A DNA stretch of 64,000 bases from Bradyrhizobium sp. BR 10289 (GCF_019455385.1 NZ_JACOFR010000003.1:1-64000), one strand, 5' to 3'; positions 26,096 to 36,301 are shown, counted from the first letter of the stretch. Notes: generated from the sequence alone by a model not told the origin. Program-made: numbers and translations.

Positions 26096-28063
26096 ATGCG
26101 GGCGGGCCTTGGCCTCAGGATGCGGATTACGGTCGCGCTGGCGGTGACGGCGGCGGCGACTGCGCTGTTTGCCGTGCTGGGCGCGATGTGGATCATCGCC
26201 GGGATCATCGACCGTGCCGACCAGCGCGAGCTGCGCAGCCATTACGACGCCCTGCAATCGCGCATCGCCGAGGAATCGCGACGCGCCGCGGCGATGAGCG
26301 CGGTCGTCGCCGCGATGCCGGCAACGCAGGAGGCGATGGCGAAGCAGGACCGCAACGCGCTCATCGGCCTGTTCGGGCCGGTCTTTGCCGCGACCAAATC
26401 GGAGTACGGCGTCGAGCAGTTCCAGTTCCACGTGGCGCCGGCGACCTCGTTCCTGCGCGTGCACCAGCCGGCAAAGTTCGGCGACGACCTGTCCAGCTTC
26501 CGCAAGACGGTCCTGGTCGCCAACCAGGATCGCAAGGTCGTGGTCGGCCTCGAAGGCGGCGTCGCGGGGCTCGGTATCCGCGGCGTGGTGCCGATCACGC
26601 AGGCCGGCAAGCAACTCGGCTCGGTGGAGTTCGGCCTGACCTTCGGCCAGTCCTTCCTCGACGACTTCAAGACCAACCGCCATGTCGACGTCGCCTTCCA
26701 TCTCGCCGACGGTGCCGGCTTCAAACTGTTCGGCGGCACGCTGAAGGGCAAGAGCTTCTTCGACGCCGCCGAATATGGGCGCGCCACCGAGGGCAACTTC
26801 ACGGTGCGGCAGGCCAGGCTCGACAACACGCCGGTCGCCGCCCTGCTCGGGCCGATCAAGGACTTCTCCGGCAAGCCAATCGGCGCCGTCGAGCTGGTGA
26901 TGGACAATGCCGATTACGAGGCCTCGGCCGACCGCGCCTGGATGCTGGCCATTGCCATCGCCGCGCTCGGGCTCGTGCTGGCGGGGATCGTCGGCTACCT
27001 CATCGCGCGCAGCATCTCGCGGCCGATCCTATCGATCACGAATGTCATGCGCGAGCTCGCGGACGGGCATCTCGACGTCGCGGTGCCCGTCAGCAAGGCG
27101 AATGATGAGGTCGGCGCCATGGTGAAGGCGGTCGCCGTGTTCCGCGACAACGCGGTGAATTTTGCAAAGCTCCAGGCCGGGCAGCTCGAAGCCAAGGCGC
27201 AGTCCGAAGCGGAAAAACGGCGTGCCTTCGCCGCGCTCGCCGACAATTTCGAGGCCTCGATTCGCGATGTCGTCACCACCGTGTCGGCCGCTGCGGTCGA
27301 GATGGAGCACACCGCGCGCTCGATGTCCGACATCGTCGCGCAATCGCGCAGCCAGACCCGCGCAGTATCCTCCGCGTCGGCGCTGGCCTCAGAGAACGTG
27401 CAGACGGTCGCAGCGGCCGCGGAAGAATTGTCCTCCTCCATGACCGAGATCAGCCGCCGGCTCGCGCATGCGACCGAGGTGGTCGGCAAGGCCGCCAGCG
27501 ACGGACGGGCGTCGAATGCGCGGGTGCAGAGCCTGGCGGATGCCGCACAGAAAATCGGTGACGTCGTCTCCTTCATCAACGGCATTGCGGGGCAGACCAA
27601 TTTGCTCGCGCTGAACGCGACGATCGAAGCTGCGCGCGCGGGCGAGGCCGGCCGCGGCTTTGCCGTCGTCGCCTCCGAAGTGAAGGCGCTGGCGACGCAG
27701 ACCGCGAAGGCGACGGAAGAGATCGGCGCGCAGGTCACCGCCGTTCAGGGCGAGACATCGGGCGCCGTCGACGGCATCCAGTCGATCTGCGCGACGATCC
27801 AGCAGGTGGACGAGATCTCCGCGGCGATTGCCGCCGCCGTCGGCCAGCAGGGCACGGCGACGCAGGAGATCGCACAGAACGTCCAGCAGGCCGCCGCCCG
27901 CACCGGCGAGGTCTCGCAAAACATCGAAGGCGTCACCGCCGGCATCGCCGCGACGGGCACGGCTGCCGAGGAAGTGCTGGGCTCGGCGATCGAGCTGTCG
28001 AAACAGTCGCAGCGGCTGCGGGACGAGGTGGATCGATTCCTCGCGCAGATCCGCGCGGCGTAG
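26096..28063 (+). CDS. Membrane chemoreceptor with periplasmic cache-type sensor, HAMP and MCP domain
   Basis: A 655-residue methyl-accepting chemotaxis protein. Membrane helix 1 is at about 9-35. The periplasmic sensor includes [20 protein letters not shown] and GIRGVVPI, a pattern of double-cache (dCache_3-like) domains. Helix 2 (about 284-305) leads to HAMP ([20 protein letters not shown]), and the signalling domain has [20 protein letters not shown]. It ends 2 bp before the convergent TetR stop. Ligand unknown; the cache sensors of this type often see organic acids or aldehydes. Confidence 0.92.
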   Translation: MRAGLGLRMRITVALAVTAAATALFAVLGAMWIIAGIIDRADQRELRSHYDALQSRIAEESRRAAAMSAVVAAMPATQEAMAKQDRNALIGLFGPVFAATKSEYGVEQFQFHVAPATSFLRVHQPAKFGDDLSSFRKTVLVANQDRKVVVGLEGGVAGLGIRGVVPITQAGKQLGSVEFGLTFGQSFLDDFKTNRHVDVAFHLADGAGFKLFGGTLKGKSFFDAAEYGRATEGNFTVRQARLDNTPVAALLGPIKDFSGKPIGAVELVMDNADYEASADRAWMLAIAIAALGLVLAGIVGYLIARSISRPILSITNVMRELADGHLDVAVPVSKANDEVGAMVKAVAVFRDNAVNFAKLQAGQLEAKAQSEAEKRRAFAALADNFEASIRDVVTTVSAAAVEMEHTARSMSDIVAQSRSQTRAVSSASALASENVQTVAAAAEELSSSMTEISRRLAHATEVVGKAASDGRASNARVQSLADAAQKIGDVVSFINGIAGQTNLLALNATIEAARAGEAGRGFAVVASEVKALATQTAKATEEIGAQVTAVQGETSGAVDGIQSICATIQQVDEISAAIAAAVGQQGTATQEIAQNVQQAAARTGEVSQNIEGVTAGIAATGTAAEEVLGSAIELSKQSQRLRDEVDRFLAQIRAA

Positions 28064-28065
28064 CG

Positions 28066-28707
28066 CTAACCCTTCGCGCCCACCATCAGATCAATCGCGC
28101 CCTTCACGATCGCCTCAAGATCTTTCCGCGACACGCGCGCGCGGGAGCGGATGGCGATGGAGTGGACGGTTGCGGATGCAAGCTGCGCCAGCACGGCGGG
28201 ATCGGCACTCGCCGGCAGCTCGCCCTTCTCCTTCGCCCGGCGAAAGCAGCTCGCAAAAGCCTTGTCCAGCTCGGTGAGACCGTCGAGCACCATCGCGCGG
28301 ATCTCGGGATCGCCGACCGCCTCGGACGCCGCCGTCACCACCGTGAAGCAGCCGCGCGGGCTCTCGCCGGAGAGGTAGATGTTCAGCGCGGAGGCGAAAA
28401 TACGCTCCAGCCGCTGGCGCACCGGCATCTCCTGACGGAAGATCTCGACCATGGCGGCGCGCGCTTCCTCGCGATAGCGTTGGTAGCTCTTGATGTAGAG
28501 CTCGCGCTTGTCGCCGAAGGCGCCGTAAAGGCTCGGCCGGTTCATGCCGGTGGCTTCGCTGAGATCGTCGAGCGATGTCGCCGCAAAGCCCTGTGTGCGG
28601 AACAGATCGAGCGCCTTGCCCAGGGCGATGTCGGGCTCATAGGCGCGAGGGCGGCCGCGGCGTTTCGGCTCACTGGCAGCAACTGGCGGCTTCGATTTTT
28701 GTACCAT
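28066..28707 (-). CDS. TetR/AcrR family transcriptional regulator next to a GST gene
   Basis: A 213-residue regulator. After a basic N-terminal tail (KRRGRPRAYEPDIALGKALD) comes the helix-turn-helix TSLDDLSEATGMNRPSLYGAFGDKRELY (about 44-71). The C-terminal part resembles the TetR_C_16 or AcrR type and is of normal length. It is divergent from the GST gene with 107 bp between start codons. A 14-bp sequence over its start codon recurs inverted 40 bp away, which suggests autorepression and control of the GST gene. Confidence 0.9.
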   Translation of the reverse strand: MVQKSKPPVAASEPKRRGRPRAYEPDIALGKALDLFRTQGFAATSLDDLSEATGMNRPSLYGAFGDKRELYIKSYQRYREEARAAMVEIFRQEMPVRQRLERIFASALNIYLSGESPRGCFTVVTAASEAVGDPEIRAMVLDGLTELDKAFASCFRRAKEKGELPASADPAVLAQLASATVHSIAIRSRARVSRKDLEAIVKGAIDLMVGAKG

Positions 28708-28760
28708 TTCGCAAATTAATCCTTGACCGACCCCATATTATGCAAGATGGTACAAAAATC
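28694..28760. promoter_or_regulatory. Paired 14-bp inverted repeats in the TetR/GST divergent promoter
   Basis: GATTTTTGTACCAT (28694-28707, covering the TetR start codon) and its exact complement ATGGTACAAAAATC (28747-28760) frame a 39-bp spacer. A TetR operator pair controlling both genes is the simplest reading. Confidence 0.7.
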
Positions 28761-28814
28761 AATCTGGCCAGGTTGAGCGACATTCACAAGACGAATTGCC
28801 CAAGGAGGCCCAGG

Positions 28815-29459
28815 ATGGATCTTTATTTCTCACCGCTCGCCTGTTCGATGGCGACCCGCGTCGCGTTGTATGAAGCCGGCGCCGAGGCGAATTATCTCGA
28901 AGTCGATCCGCCGACCAAGACGGTGCTGAGCGACGGCAGCGATTTCCGCACCGTGAACCCGATCGGTCTCGTGCCGACGCTGCGCACCGACGAGGGCGTG
29001 GTGCTGACCGAGAACGCGGCGATCCTGCAATATGTCGCCGACCGTTTCCCGCAATCCGGTCTCGGCGCCGCGCAGGGCATCGATCGCACGCGGTTGCACC
29101 AGTGGCTCTGCTTCGTCGGCACCGAGCTGCACAAGGCCCTGTTCATTCCCCTGCTCGACCGCAAGGCGCCGCAGGAGGCCAAGGCCTATGCCTTGGAGAA
29201 GAACCTGTCGCGGCTCGACTATCTTGACAATCATCTGAAGGGACGTGACTTCCTGCTCGACCATTTCAGCGTCGCCGACGCCTATCTCGTCACGGTCATC
29301 AACTGGACCATGGCGACGCCGCCGATCGACCTTGCGAAATGGCCGAACGTGAAGGTCTATTACGAGCGCCTGCGCCAGCGGCCGTCGGTCGCCAAGGCGA
29401 TCGCGGAAGAGTTCGAGCTGTACAAGGCCGAGATGGCGCGGAAGAAGGCCGCGGCCTGA
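28815..29459 (+). CDS. Glutathione S-transferase family protein
   Basis: A 214-residue protein with a thioredoxin-like N-terminal domain (MDLYFSPLACSMATRVALYE) and the glutathione-gamma-glutamyl site TENAAILQYVADRFP (about 64-78). The helical C-terminal domain contains FLLDHFSVADAYLVTVINW. It resembles the beta-class/GstA group, in which Cys10 of SPLACS is the expected catalytic residue. AAGGAGG lies six bases before the ATG. Divergent TetR control suggests a response to an electrophile or toxicant. Confidence 0.92.
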   Translation: MDLYFSPLACSMATRVALYEAGAEANYLEVDPPTKTVLSDGSDFRTVNPIGLVPTLRTDEGVVLTENAAILQYVADRFPQSGLGAAQGIDRTRLHQWLCFVGTELHKALFIPLLDRKAPQEAKAYALEKNLSRLDYLDNHLKGRDFLLDHFSVADAYLVTVINWTMATPPIDLAKWPNVKVYYERLRQRPSVAKAIAEEFELYKAEMARKKAAA

Positions 29460-29469
29460 GCGAGAGGTC

Positions 29470-29553
29470 GTCATGCCCGGGCTCGTCCCGGGCATCCACG
29501 TTGTTCGCACCATCAAACAACGCGTGGATGGCCGGGACAAGCCCGGCCATGAC
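29470..29553. repeat. 84-bp palindromic repeat downstream of GST and TRAP genes
   Basis: GTCATGCCCGGG near the left end and CCCGGCCATGAC at the right end, with inner arms CATCCACG and CGTGGATG, make a long imperfect inverted repeat. It lies between the convergent GST and TRAP genes and may act as a bidirectional stop. It belongs to a repeat type widely spread in alphaproteobacterial genomes. Confidence 0.8.
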
Positions 29554-29577
29554 GCCACTCGATGGTGGGCGGCCTGG

Positions 29578-30882
29578 CTACCCGTACAGCACCCGAGGCA
29601 ATATCGTGACGATGCCGGGCCACAGCGTCAGCAGCAGCACGAAGCCGACCATGATGATGAGATAGGGCATCGTGACGCGGGCGATGTAGCCGAGGCCGTC
29701 CTCGGTCAGCCCCTGGATCACGAACAGGTTGAAGCCGACCGGCGGGGTGATCTGCGCCATCTCGACCGCGAGAACCAGGAAGATGCCGAACCAGATCTCG
29801 TCAAACCCCGCGCCCTTCACGATCGGCAGCACGATCGGCAGCGTCATCACGATCATCGAGAAGCCGTCGAGGAAGCAGCCGAGGATCAGATAAAAGATGA
29901 TCAGCACCACGATCAGCATGAAGGGCGACAGGCCGAGGCCCTTGACGAAGGCTGCGATCGCCTGAGGGATGCCGAGGAAGGCCGCGGCATTGCCGAGGAT
30001 CGAGGCCCCGAGCACGATCAGCGCGATCATCGAGCAGGTCACGACCGAACCGATCAAGACGTCGCGCATCACCTGCGTCGACATCGAGCCCTGCGCCCAG
30101 GCGACCAGCCCGGCGCCGAGCACGCCGACGGCGGCGGCCTCCGAGGGCGTTGCGAGCCCGCCATACATCGAGCCGAGCACGCACGCGATCAGGAACAGCG
30201 CGGGTGCGAGATCCTTCAGCGCGGCAAAGCGCTCGCCCCACGGCACCTGTGAAAGCTTGGCTTCCGTCTCCGGCACCATCGCAGGCTTGAGGCTCGTGTG
30301 CAGCATCACCCAGCCCATGAAGGTGGCGGCGAGCAGCAGGCCGGGCAGCACGCCGGCCGTGAAGAGCTTCAAGATCGAGACGTCGCCGAGCACGCCGTAG
30401 ATGATCATGATGTTGGACGGCGGGATCAGGAAGCCGAGCGTGCCGGCGCCGGCGAGCGAGCCGACCGCGATGTCGCGGGAATAGCCGCGGCGCAGCAGCT
30501 CGTTGAGCGACATGCGGCCGATCACCTGCGTGGTCGCGGCCGACGAGCCCGAGATCGCCGCGAAGATGGTGCAGCCGATCACGTTGACATGCAGCAGCCG
30601 GCCCGGCAGCAGGCCGGCCCAGGGTGCGAGCCCCTGGAACAGCGAGCGCGACAGCCGCGTGCGGAACAGCAATTCGCCCATCAGGATGAACAGCGGCAGC
30701 GCCAGCAGCTCCTGCGTGGTCAGGATGTTCCAGGCGTATTGCGGCAGCAGTTTGTCGAGCGGGATCGAGCGGAACATCGCGAGCAAGAGCGTCGCGGTGA
30801 GCGCAAGCGTGAGGCCGATCCAGACACCGCCCGCCAGCAGCGCGAAGAGAATGCCGAACAGGGCGACGACTTCGATGGTCAT
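29578..30882 (-). CDS. TRAP transporter large permease (DctM-type)
   Basis: A 434-residue inner-membrane protein with about twelve hydrophobic segments. It carries family segments GELLFRTRLSRSLFQGLAPW, FAAISGSSAATTQVIGRMSL and LIPPSNIMIIYGVLGDVSI, and ends PPVGFNLFVIQGL and a final helix. It forms the sodium-coupled transport channel with the small permease and the periplasmic binding protein. It is the last gene of the hyuA-hyuB-TRAP operon, so its substrate is probably a cyclic amide or the product of its hydrolysis. Confidence 0.94.
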   Translation of the reverse strand: MTIEVVALFGILFALLAGGVWIGLTLALTATLLLAMFRSIPLDKLLPQYAWNILTTQELLALPLFILMGELLFRTRLSRSLFQGLAPWAGLLPGRLLHVNVIGCTIFAAISGSSAATTQVIGRMSLNELLRRGYSRDIAVGSLAGAGTLGFLIPPSNIMIIYGVLGDVSILKLFTAGVLPGLLLAATFMGWVMLHTSLKPAMVPETEAKLSQVPWGERFAALKDLAPALFLIACVLGSMYGGLATPSEAAAVGVLGAGLVAWAQGSMSTQVMRDVLIGSVVTCSMIALIVLGASILGNAAAFLGIPQAIAAFVKGLGLSPFMLIVVLIIFYLILGCFLDGFSMIVMTLPIVLPIVKGAGFDEIWFGIFLVLAVEMAQITPPVGFNLFVIQGLTEDGLGYIARVTMPYLIIMVGFVLLLTLWPGIVTILPRVLYG

Positions 30883-30913
30883 GCGATCTCGAATCCGATG
30901 GCGAGGAAGGCGG

Positions 30914-31507
30914 TCATTCGACGGGCGAGGCCTTCATGCGGTGATCCTCCAGCGGCAGACCGAGCGCCGCCTGGATCGCGCGCGCCAGGAACTGGAGCGT
31001 GAGCAGCAGCATGCCGAAGGTGACGACGGCTTCCGGAAACCACAGCGGCGTGTCGCTCGAGGTCGAGACCTGGCCACGCGTGTAGGCGCCGAACGCGAAC
31101 TTCGCCATGGACGAGGTCAGGAATGCCATGAAAGCGAAGCCGGCCGCGGCCGAGAGAATCTCGATCGCGCGCTGAAACGGCGCCGGCACGTTCTTCAGCA
31201 GCAACACGACGCGGATGTGGCCCCCGACGCGCAAGGTCATGGCGGCGCCGAAGGTGAACGAGGCCGCCATCAGATAGGATGAGTATTCCCAGGCGATCGA
31301 GATCGTCGGGGGAAAGAAGGACAAAAAGTTCGAGAGGAAGCGGGTCGCGACCTCGCACAGCATCAACAGCGTCAGCGTCAGCAGGCAGCCGCCGCCGATC
31401 CAGCCGTCGAGCCGGCCGAGGCGATCGATGGCATCGAGCAGGATGCGCAGCGGCGCAGGCGCCGCTGCGTTGAGGCTCTGCGCAGCCTCGGGCGAGACGC
31501 TGGTCAC
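30914..31507 (-). CDS. TRAP transporter small permease (DctQ-type)
   Basis: A 197-residue protein with four predicted membrane helices (about 38-60, 75-95, 115-140, 155-175) and the DctQ pattern SIAWEYSSYLMAASFTFGAA with AMTLRVGGHIRV following. It starts with GTG at 31507, ten bases after the binding-protein stop, and precedes the large permease by 31 bp. It works with the large permease; no catalytic function of its own. Confidence 0.9.
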   Translation of the reverse strand: MTSVSPEAAQSLNAAAPAPLRILLDAIDRLGRLDGWIGGGCLLTLTLLMLCEVATRFLSNFLSFFPPTISIAWEYSSYLMAASFTFGAAMTLRVGGHIRVVLLLKNVPAPFQRAIEILSAAAGFAFMAFLTSSMAKFAFGAYTRGQVSTSSDTPLWFPEAVVTFGMLLLTLQFLARAIQAALGLPLEDHRMKASPVE

Positions 31508-31517
31508 CGCCCGCCCC

Positions 31518-32519
31518 TCAGCCGCGTTTCATTTCGGCGAGATAGGCCCGCACCGGCTTGTCGGCGGCCGGCACGCGCTTGAGGAACGCATCCAGCTGCG
31601 GCGCGGTCTTGCTGCGGATATCCGTCATCATGGCGTCCGAGACCGGGACCACCTCCATGCCGCCTTCCTTGAGGCGGTTGAGGCTGTCGACGTCGGCCTT
31701 GAGCGAGTTGGCCCAGAAGCCCGGCTCCATCTTTGTCGCGATATCCGTCACGAGCTTCTGCTGATCGGCACTCAGCGCCTTCCAGGAATCGAGATTGACG
31801 GTGAGCATCTGCGACGACCAGACGTGGTTGGTCGGATAGATGTACTTCAAGAATTCCCAGAACTTGCCGTCAACACCCGAGACCGCCGAGGTGGAGACGC
31901 CGGAGACCGCGCCCGAGGCCAAAGCCGGAATGGTCTCGCCCCAGGGGATCATCACCGGCGCCATGCCGACCACGGCCAGCATGTCGACCGCGTTCTTGTC
32001 GGGGACGCGGATCTTGATGTTCTTGAGGCCATCGACGTCGGCGACCTTCACTTTGAGGTGCAGATATTGCGTCGGCCAAGGCACGATATAGAGGATCTTC
32101 TGGTTGTTGCGCGCGGCGACCTTCTCGTATTCGGGCCGCACATATTTATGCAGCACCTTGAGCTCATCCATCGAGCCGCACAGGAACGGGATGCTCTCGA
32201 CGCCCATGAAAGGCTCGTCGCCGACCTGCTGAATGTTGAGCACGTCGGCGAGCGGCACGAGGCCGTCGCGCACGGCGCGCAGATGCTCGGGGCCCTTGAA
32301 GCCGAGCTGGCCGCCCGCCTTCACGGTGATCGCGACGGAGCCGCCGCTCTGCTTCTTCACCTCATCGGCGAAGGCAAACGCGTTCTGGGTGTGGAAATTG
32401 CCGTCGGGCCAGACCGTTGACATGTCCCAGCTGACATTCGCGGCCCGCGCGCGGGTCGAGATATGGCCGGCGGCGAGCAGCGTTGCTGCGCCCGCGGTGA
32501 AGTTCCGTCGCGTGATCAT
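31518..32519 (-). CDS. TRAP transporter periplasmic substrate-binding protein (DctP-type)
   Basis: A 333-residue periplasmic protein. The leader MITRRNFTAGAATLLAAGH carries a twin-arginine motif and cleavage is expected near RARAAN. Mature parts typical of DctP include HTQNAFAFADEVKKQSGGS, RAVRDGLVPLADV, then KIRVPDKNAVDMLAVVGMAP with the conserved Arg for a carboxylate. It lies 36 bp after hyuB. A carboxylate-bearing ligand, such as 5-oxoproline or another hydantoin-like acid, is inferred from the operon. Confidence 0.92.
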   Translation of the reverse strand: MITRRNFTAGAATLLAAGHISTRARAANVSWDMSTVWPDGNFHTQNAFAFADEVKKQSGGSVAITVKAGGQLGFKGPEHLRAVRDGLVPLADVLNIQQVGDEPFMGVESIPFLCGSMDELKVLHKYVRPEYEKVAARNNQKILYIVPWPTQYLHLKVKVADVDGLKNIKIRVPDKNAVDMLAVVGMAPVMIPWGETIPALASGAVSGVSTSAVSGVDGKFWEFLKYIYPTNHVWSSQMLTVNLDSWKALSADQQKLVTDIATKMEPGFWANSLKADVDSLNRLKEGGMEVVPVSDAMMTDIRSKTAPQLDAFLKRVPAADKPVRAYLAEMKRG

Positions 32520-32555
32520 CGAGCCCCTCCGTTTGTTACCAGGCGCGCTGACGCA

Positions 32556-34214
32556 TCAGCGCGCATACCCATAGACTGCAACCGCGTTGTCGGCGGACAC
32601 GAGGCCGCTTTCGATATCGTCCTTGACGGCCGCTCGATCCCGTTCGGTCGGCGCGCCGATGCCGGCACCGCCGGGCGTGTGCACCACCAGCCGATCGTCC
32701 GGCGGCACCTGCTGAAAGCCTTTTCCGCGCAGCTTCTTGCCGGACTTCAGGCCGACATAGCCGGCTTCGCCATTCTTGCCGCCATCGCGCCCGCGCGGCG
32801 GATGATCGATACGATCGAACGCGGCGAGGATGTCGAACGGAGCATCGACGCCACTGCCGACCTCGATGATCTGGCCGAGGCCACCTCGGGTGCGCCCTGC
32901 TCCGCCGGAATCCGGACGCAGCTCCTTGCGCCAGAAGATCAGCGGCGTCTGCGTTTCCGCGATCTCGACCGGCGTGCCGCGCACGCCGCTCGGGTAAGCC
33001 GTCGCCGACAACCCGTCCTTGCCGAAGCGCGCGCCGGTGCCGCCGTTGGACGTCACCGCCATCGAGAATCCGTAATTGCCGCCGACGCCCGAGCGGGTCT
33101 GGCCGCGCACATTGAGATTCCACAGGCACGAGGTGCCTTCGGCCGGCACGCGCTCGGGAATGATCTGGCGCAGGCAGCCGAACACCACGTCGGGCAGCAT
33201 CTGCCCGATGATGTGGCGCGAGGCAACCGGCGCCGGCTTCGGAGCGTTGAGGATGGCGCCAGCCGGCGCCGACACCGTCAACGGCGACAGCGAGCCGGCA
33301 TTGTTCGGGATCTGCGAGGCGACGACACAGCCGAGGCCGAACACGGTATAGGCCGTGGTGTAGGACAAGGGCACGTTGATGCCGAATTTCGACGCCGCGG
33401 ACGTGCCGTCGAAATCGACATGGATGCCGGTGTCCGAGATCGTCAGCGTCGCGGCCAGCGTCACCGGCGCGTCGTAGCCGTCGACCACCATGGTGTTGCG
33501 CCAGCTGCCCTTCGGCAGCTTGGCGATCTCAGCGAGCACCGCCTCGCGCGAGCGGTCGCAGATGTAGTCGCCGAGCTCGTCGAGCGTATCGATGCCGAAC
33601 TCGGTCATCATCTCGACCAGGCGCTCGCAGCCGACGTCGTTGCAGCCGGCGAGCGAATAGGTGTCGCCCTCGGTGTCGATCGGCAGCCGCGTGTTAGTGC
33701 GGATCATCGCCATCAGCGTCTCGTTGACGACGCCCTGGTCGATCAGCTTGAGCATGGGGATGTAGAGCCCCTCCATGAACACGTCGGTGGCGTCAGGGCC
33801 GAAGCCGATGCCGCCGATGTCCATGAGATGGCTGGTGCAGGAAAACAGCGCGACGATCTTGCCGTCCTTGAAGCAGGGCGTGGTCACGACGAAGTCGTTG
33901 AGATGCCCCGTCCCCATCCAGGGATCGTTGGTGATGTAGGCATCGCCCTCCTTCATCGTCTCGAGCGGGAAGTGGTCGATGAAGTGCTTGACCGATTCCG
34001 CCATCGAGTTGACGTGACCGGGCGTGCCGGTCACCGCCTGTGCCAGCATGCGTCCCCTGAGGTCGAACACGCCCGCCGAGAGATCGCCGCATTCGCGCAC
34101 GATCGGGCTGAAGGCGGTGCGGAGCAGCACCTGGGCCTGCTCCTCGACCACGGCGATCAGCCGGTGCCACATGATCTGGAGGTCGATCAGGCTCGCGCCG
34201 TTTGCCTTGCTCAT
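32556..34214 (-). CDS. hyuB: Hydantoinase/oxoprolinase B subunit
   Basis: A 552-residue protein of the hydantoinase B family, partner of HyuA in ATP-dependent opening of cyclic amides (N-methylhydantoin, 5-oxoproline). Conserved parts include LQIMWHRLIAVVEEQAQVLL, the metal-site region GDLSAGVFD, TNDPWMGTGHLNDFVV and SCTSHLMDIGG, and the central NVPLSYTTAYTVFG. Its start is separated from the hyuA stop by 2 bp. Length is normal. The precise substrate is unknown. Confidence 0.93.
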   Translation of the reverse strand: MSKANGASLIDLQIMWHRLIAVVEEQAQVLLRTAFSPIVRECGDLSAGVFDLRGRMLAQAVTGTPGHVNSMAESVKHFIDHFPLETMKEGDAYITNDPWMGTGHLNDFVVTTPCFKDGKIVALFSCTSHLMDIGGIGFGPDATDVFMEGLYIPMLKLIDQGVVNETLMAMIRTNTRLPIDTEGDTYSLAGCNDVGCERLVEMMTEFGIDTLDELGDYICDRSREAVLAEIAKLPKGSWRNTMVVDGYDAPVTLAATLTISDTGIHVDFDGTSAASKFGINVPLSYTTAYTVFGLGCVVASQIPNNAGSLSPLTVSAPAGAILNAPKPAPVASRHIIGQMLPDVVFGCLRQIIPERVPAEGTSCLWNLNVRGQTRSGVGGNYGFSMAVTSNGGTGARFGKDGLSATAYPSGVRGTPVEIAETQTPLIFWRKELRPDSGGAGRTRGGLGQIIEVGSGVDAPFDILAAFDRIDHPPRGRDGGKNGEAGYVGLKSGKKLRGKGFQQVPPDDRLVVHTPGGAGIGAPTERDRAAVKDDIESGLVSADNAVAVYGYAR

Positions 34215-34216
34215 GA

Positions 34217-36301
34217 TCAGGCCGCCTTCCGTTCCATGACGATGCTGCCGGCACCGTCGATATGCGCGTCGAAGCTGGTCGACACGAAAGTAGAGGTCTC
34301 GTCCTCCGCGATCACGGCGGGACCCGCGATGGTCGCGCCCGGCGCCATGTCCTCGCGGCGATAGAGCGGAATCTCGATCACCTCGCCCGCCCTTCCGTCG
34401 AAGAATTTCCGGCTGCCGGAGGCCTTGGCCGCGGGCTTGCGCGTGACGGCTGCGACAACGGATGGATTACGCGGCTCCGTCGTCGCGAGCACCGACCAGC
34501 TCAGCACCTCGATCGCCGCGCCCGGGATCGAGCGCTCGAACAACGCGGAATAATCCGCCTCGAACTTCTGGCGCAGGCCGCCGAGATCGGCCGATGTCAG
34601 CGGCCGGTTCGGCAGCTCCACGGTGATCTCATGGCCCTGACCGACATAACGCATGAAGGCCGCGCGGCGCTCGCGCACCGGTGCGCCGGCCGCGCCGGGC
34701 TCGACCAGCGCGCGCGCCTCGGTCACCATCTCCTGCAGGAGATCGGAAACGGCCTTGGTGTCGAAATCGTCGAGGCGGACGTGGCGGCTGCGCACCAGCT
34801 CGTAGGCGATGGGCGCCGCCAGGAAGCCGACCGCCGAGCCGACGCCGGCATTCGACGGCACGATCACCTTGGAGACGCCGATCTTCTCCGCGACACGCGC
34901 CGCATGCAACGGCGCGGCGCCGCCGAAGGCGATCAGCGTGTGCTGACCGACGATCTCGCCGCGCTCGACCGCATGCACGCGCGCCGCGCTCGCCATGTTC
35001 TCGCAGACGACTTCGTGCACGGCATAGGCCGCGGTTTCCGCCGACAGGCCCAGCGGCTCGCCGACGCTGCGCAGCAACGCCTGCTTCGACAGTTCCGGGT
35101 CGAGCTTGATCGTGCCCCCCGCAAAGGCGTCGGGATCGATCATGCCGAGCGCGACGTCCGCATCGGTCACGGCCGGACGCTGGCCGCCACGGCCGTAGCA
35201 GGCGGGGCCCGGCTCCGACGAAGCGCTTTCAGGGCCGACCGTGACGCGCTTCATCGCGTCGATATGGGCGATCGAGCCGCCGCCGGCGCCGATCTCGACC
35301 ATCTCGATCACGGGAATGCGCACCGGCAGGCCGGAGCCTTTCAGGAAGCGCGCCGCGCGATCGACCTCAAACACGCGCGAGGTCTCGGGCTGGTATTTTT
35401 CGATCAGGCAGATCTTTGCCGTGGTGCCGCCCATGTCGAACGACAGCACCTTGCTCTCGCCGAGACGCGCGGCGATCTGCGCCGAGAAGATCGCCCCGCC
35501 CGCAGGGCCGGATTCGACGAGACGGACGGGAAAACGCCGCGCCGTCTCGATCGAGGTGACGCCGCCGCCCGACGTGACCAGGTAGATCGCGCCGCGGAAC
35601 TGCTCGACCTGCAAGGCATCGGCCATGCGGGCGAGATAACCGTCGATCAGGGGTTGCACATAGGCATTGGCGACCGCTGTGGAGGTGCGCTCATATTCGC
35701 GAATCTCCGGGCACACGGCCGATGACACGGTCACGGAGATGCCGGGCATTTCTTCGGCAAGAATCGCAGCCGCGCGGCGCTCGTGGTCGGGATTGGCGTA
35801 GGAGTGCAGGAAAGCGATCGCGACGCTCTCGACACCCAGCTCACGCAATCTCGGCGCGAGTGCGCGCACGGCCGCTTCGTCCAGCGGGAGGCGGACCGCG
35901 CCGTGCGCGTCGATGCGCTCGGGCACGGTGAAGCGAAGGCTGCGCGGCGCCAGCGGCTTCGGCTTGTCGATGCTGAGATCATACTGGTCGTAACGGCTCT
36001 CGGTGCCGATATCGAGCACGTCGCGAAAGCCGTCAGTCGCGATCAGCGCGGTCTTGGCGCCGCGCCGCTCGATGATCGCATTGGTCGCAAGCGTGGTGCC
36101 GTGAATGAAGACGTCGATGTCGCTGATATGGGCGCGCGCATCGGTCAGAATGAGACGCATTCCGTCCAGCACCGCCTGCTCGGGCCGCTGCGGCGTGGTC
36201 AGCACCTTGCGCGTTTTGCGCATCTCGCCCACGTCAAGCACGATGTCGGTGAACGTGCCACCGATATCGACGGCAAGCCGCACTTCGGCTCCTTCAAGCA
36301 T
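34217..36301 (-). CDS. hyuA: Hydantoinase/oxoprolinase A subunit
   Basis: A 694-residue protein with the actin-like ATPase start VDIGGTFTDIVLD (about 8-20), FIHGTTLATNAIIERRGAKT, the middle GPAGGAIFSAQIAARLGESK, and SFDMGGTTAKICLIE. It supplies the ATP-dependent phosphorylation step with HyuB. The ATG at 36301 is preceded by GGAG and fits the family start; a longer upstream frame would run through the promoter. It is the first gene of the operon and is placed 45 bp behind a consensus sigma-54 promoter. Confidence 0.94.
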   Translation of the reverse strand: MLEGAEVRLAVDIGGTFTDIVLDVGEMRKTRKVLTTPQRPEQAVLDGMRLILTDARAHISDIDVFIHGTTLATNAIIERRGAKTALIATDGFRDVLDIGTESRYDQYDLSIDKPKPLAPRSLRFTVPERIDAHGAVRLPLDEAAVRALAPRLRELGVESVAIAFLHSYANPDHERRAAAILAEEMPGISVTVSSAVCPEIREYERTSTAVANAYVQPLIDGYLARMADALQVEQFRGAIYLVTSGGGVTSIETARRFPVRLVESGPAGGAIFSAQIAARLGESKVLSFDMGGTTAKICLIEKYQPETSRVFEVDRAARFLKGSGLPVRIPVIEMVEIGAGGGSIAHIDAMKRVTVGPESASSEPGPACYGRGGQRPAVTDADVALGMIDPDAFAGGTIKLDPELSKQALLRSVGEPLGLSAETAAYAVHEVVCENMASAARVHAVERGEIVGQHTLIAFGGAAPLHAARVAEKIGVSKVIVPSNAGVGSAVGFLAAPIAYELVRSRHVRLDDFDTKAVSDLLQEMVTEARALVEPGAAGAPVRERRAAFMRYVGQGHEITVELPNRPLTSADLGGLRQKFEADYSALFERSIPGAAIEVLSWSVLATTEPRNPSVVAAVTRKPAAKASGSRKFFDGRAGEVIEIPLYRREDMAPGATIAGPAVIAEDETSTFVSTSFDAHIDGAGSIVMERKAA

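Noticed and set aside
32463..34364. 633-codon plus-strand open frame opposite hyuB
   Set aside because: Antisense shadow of hyuB with no recognisable family features.
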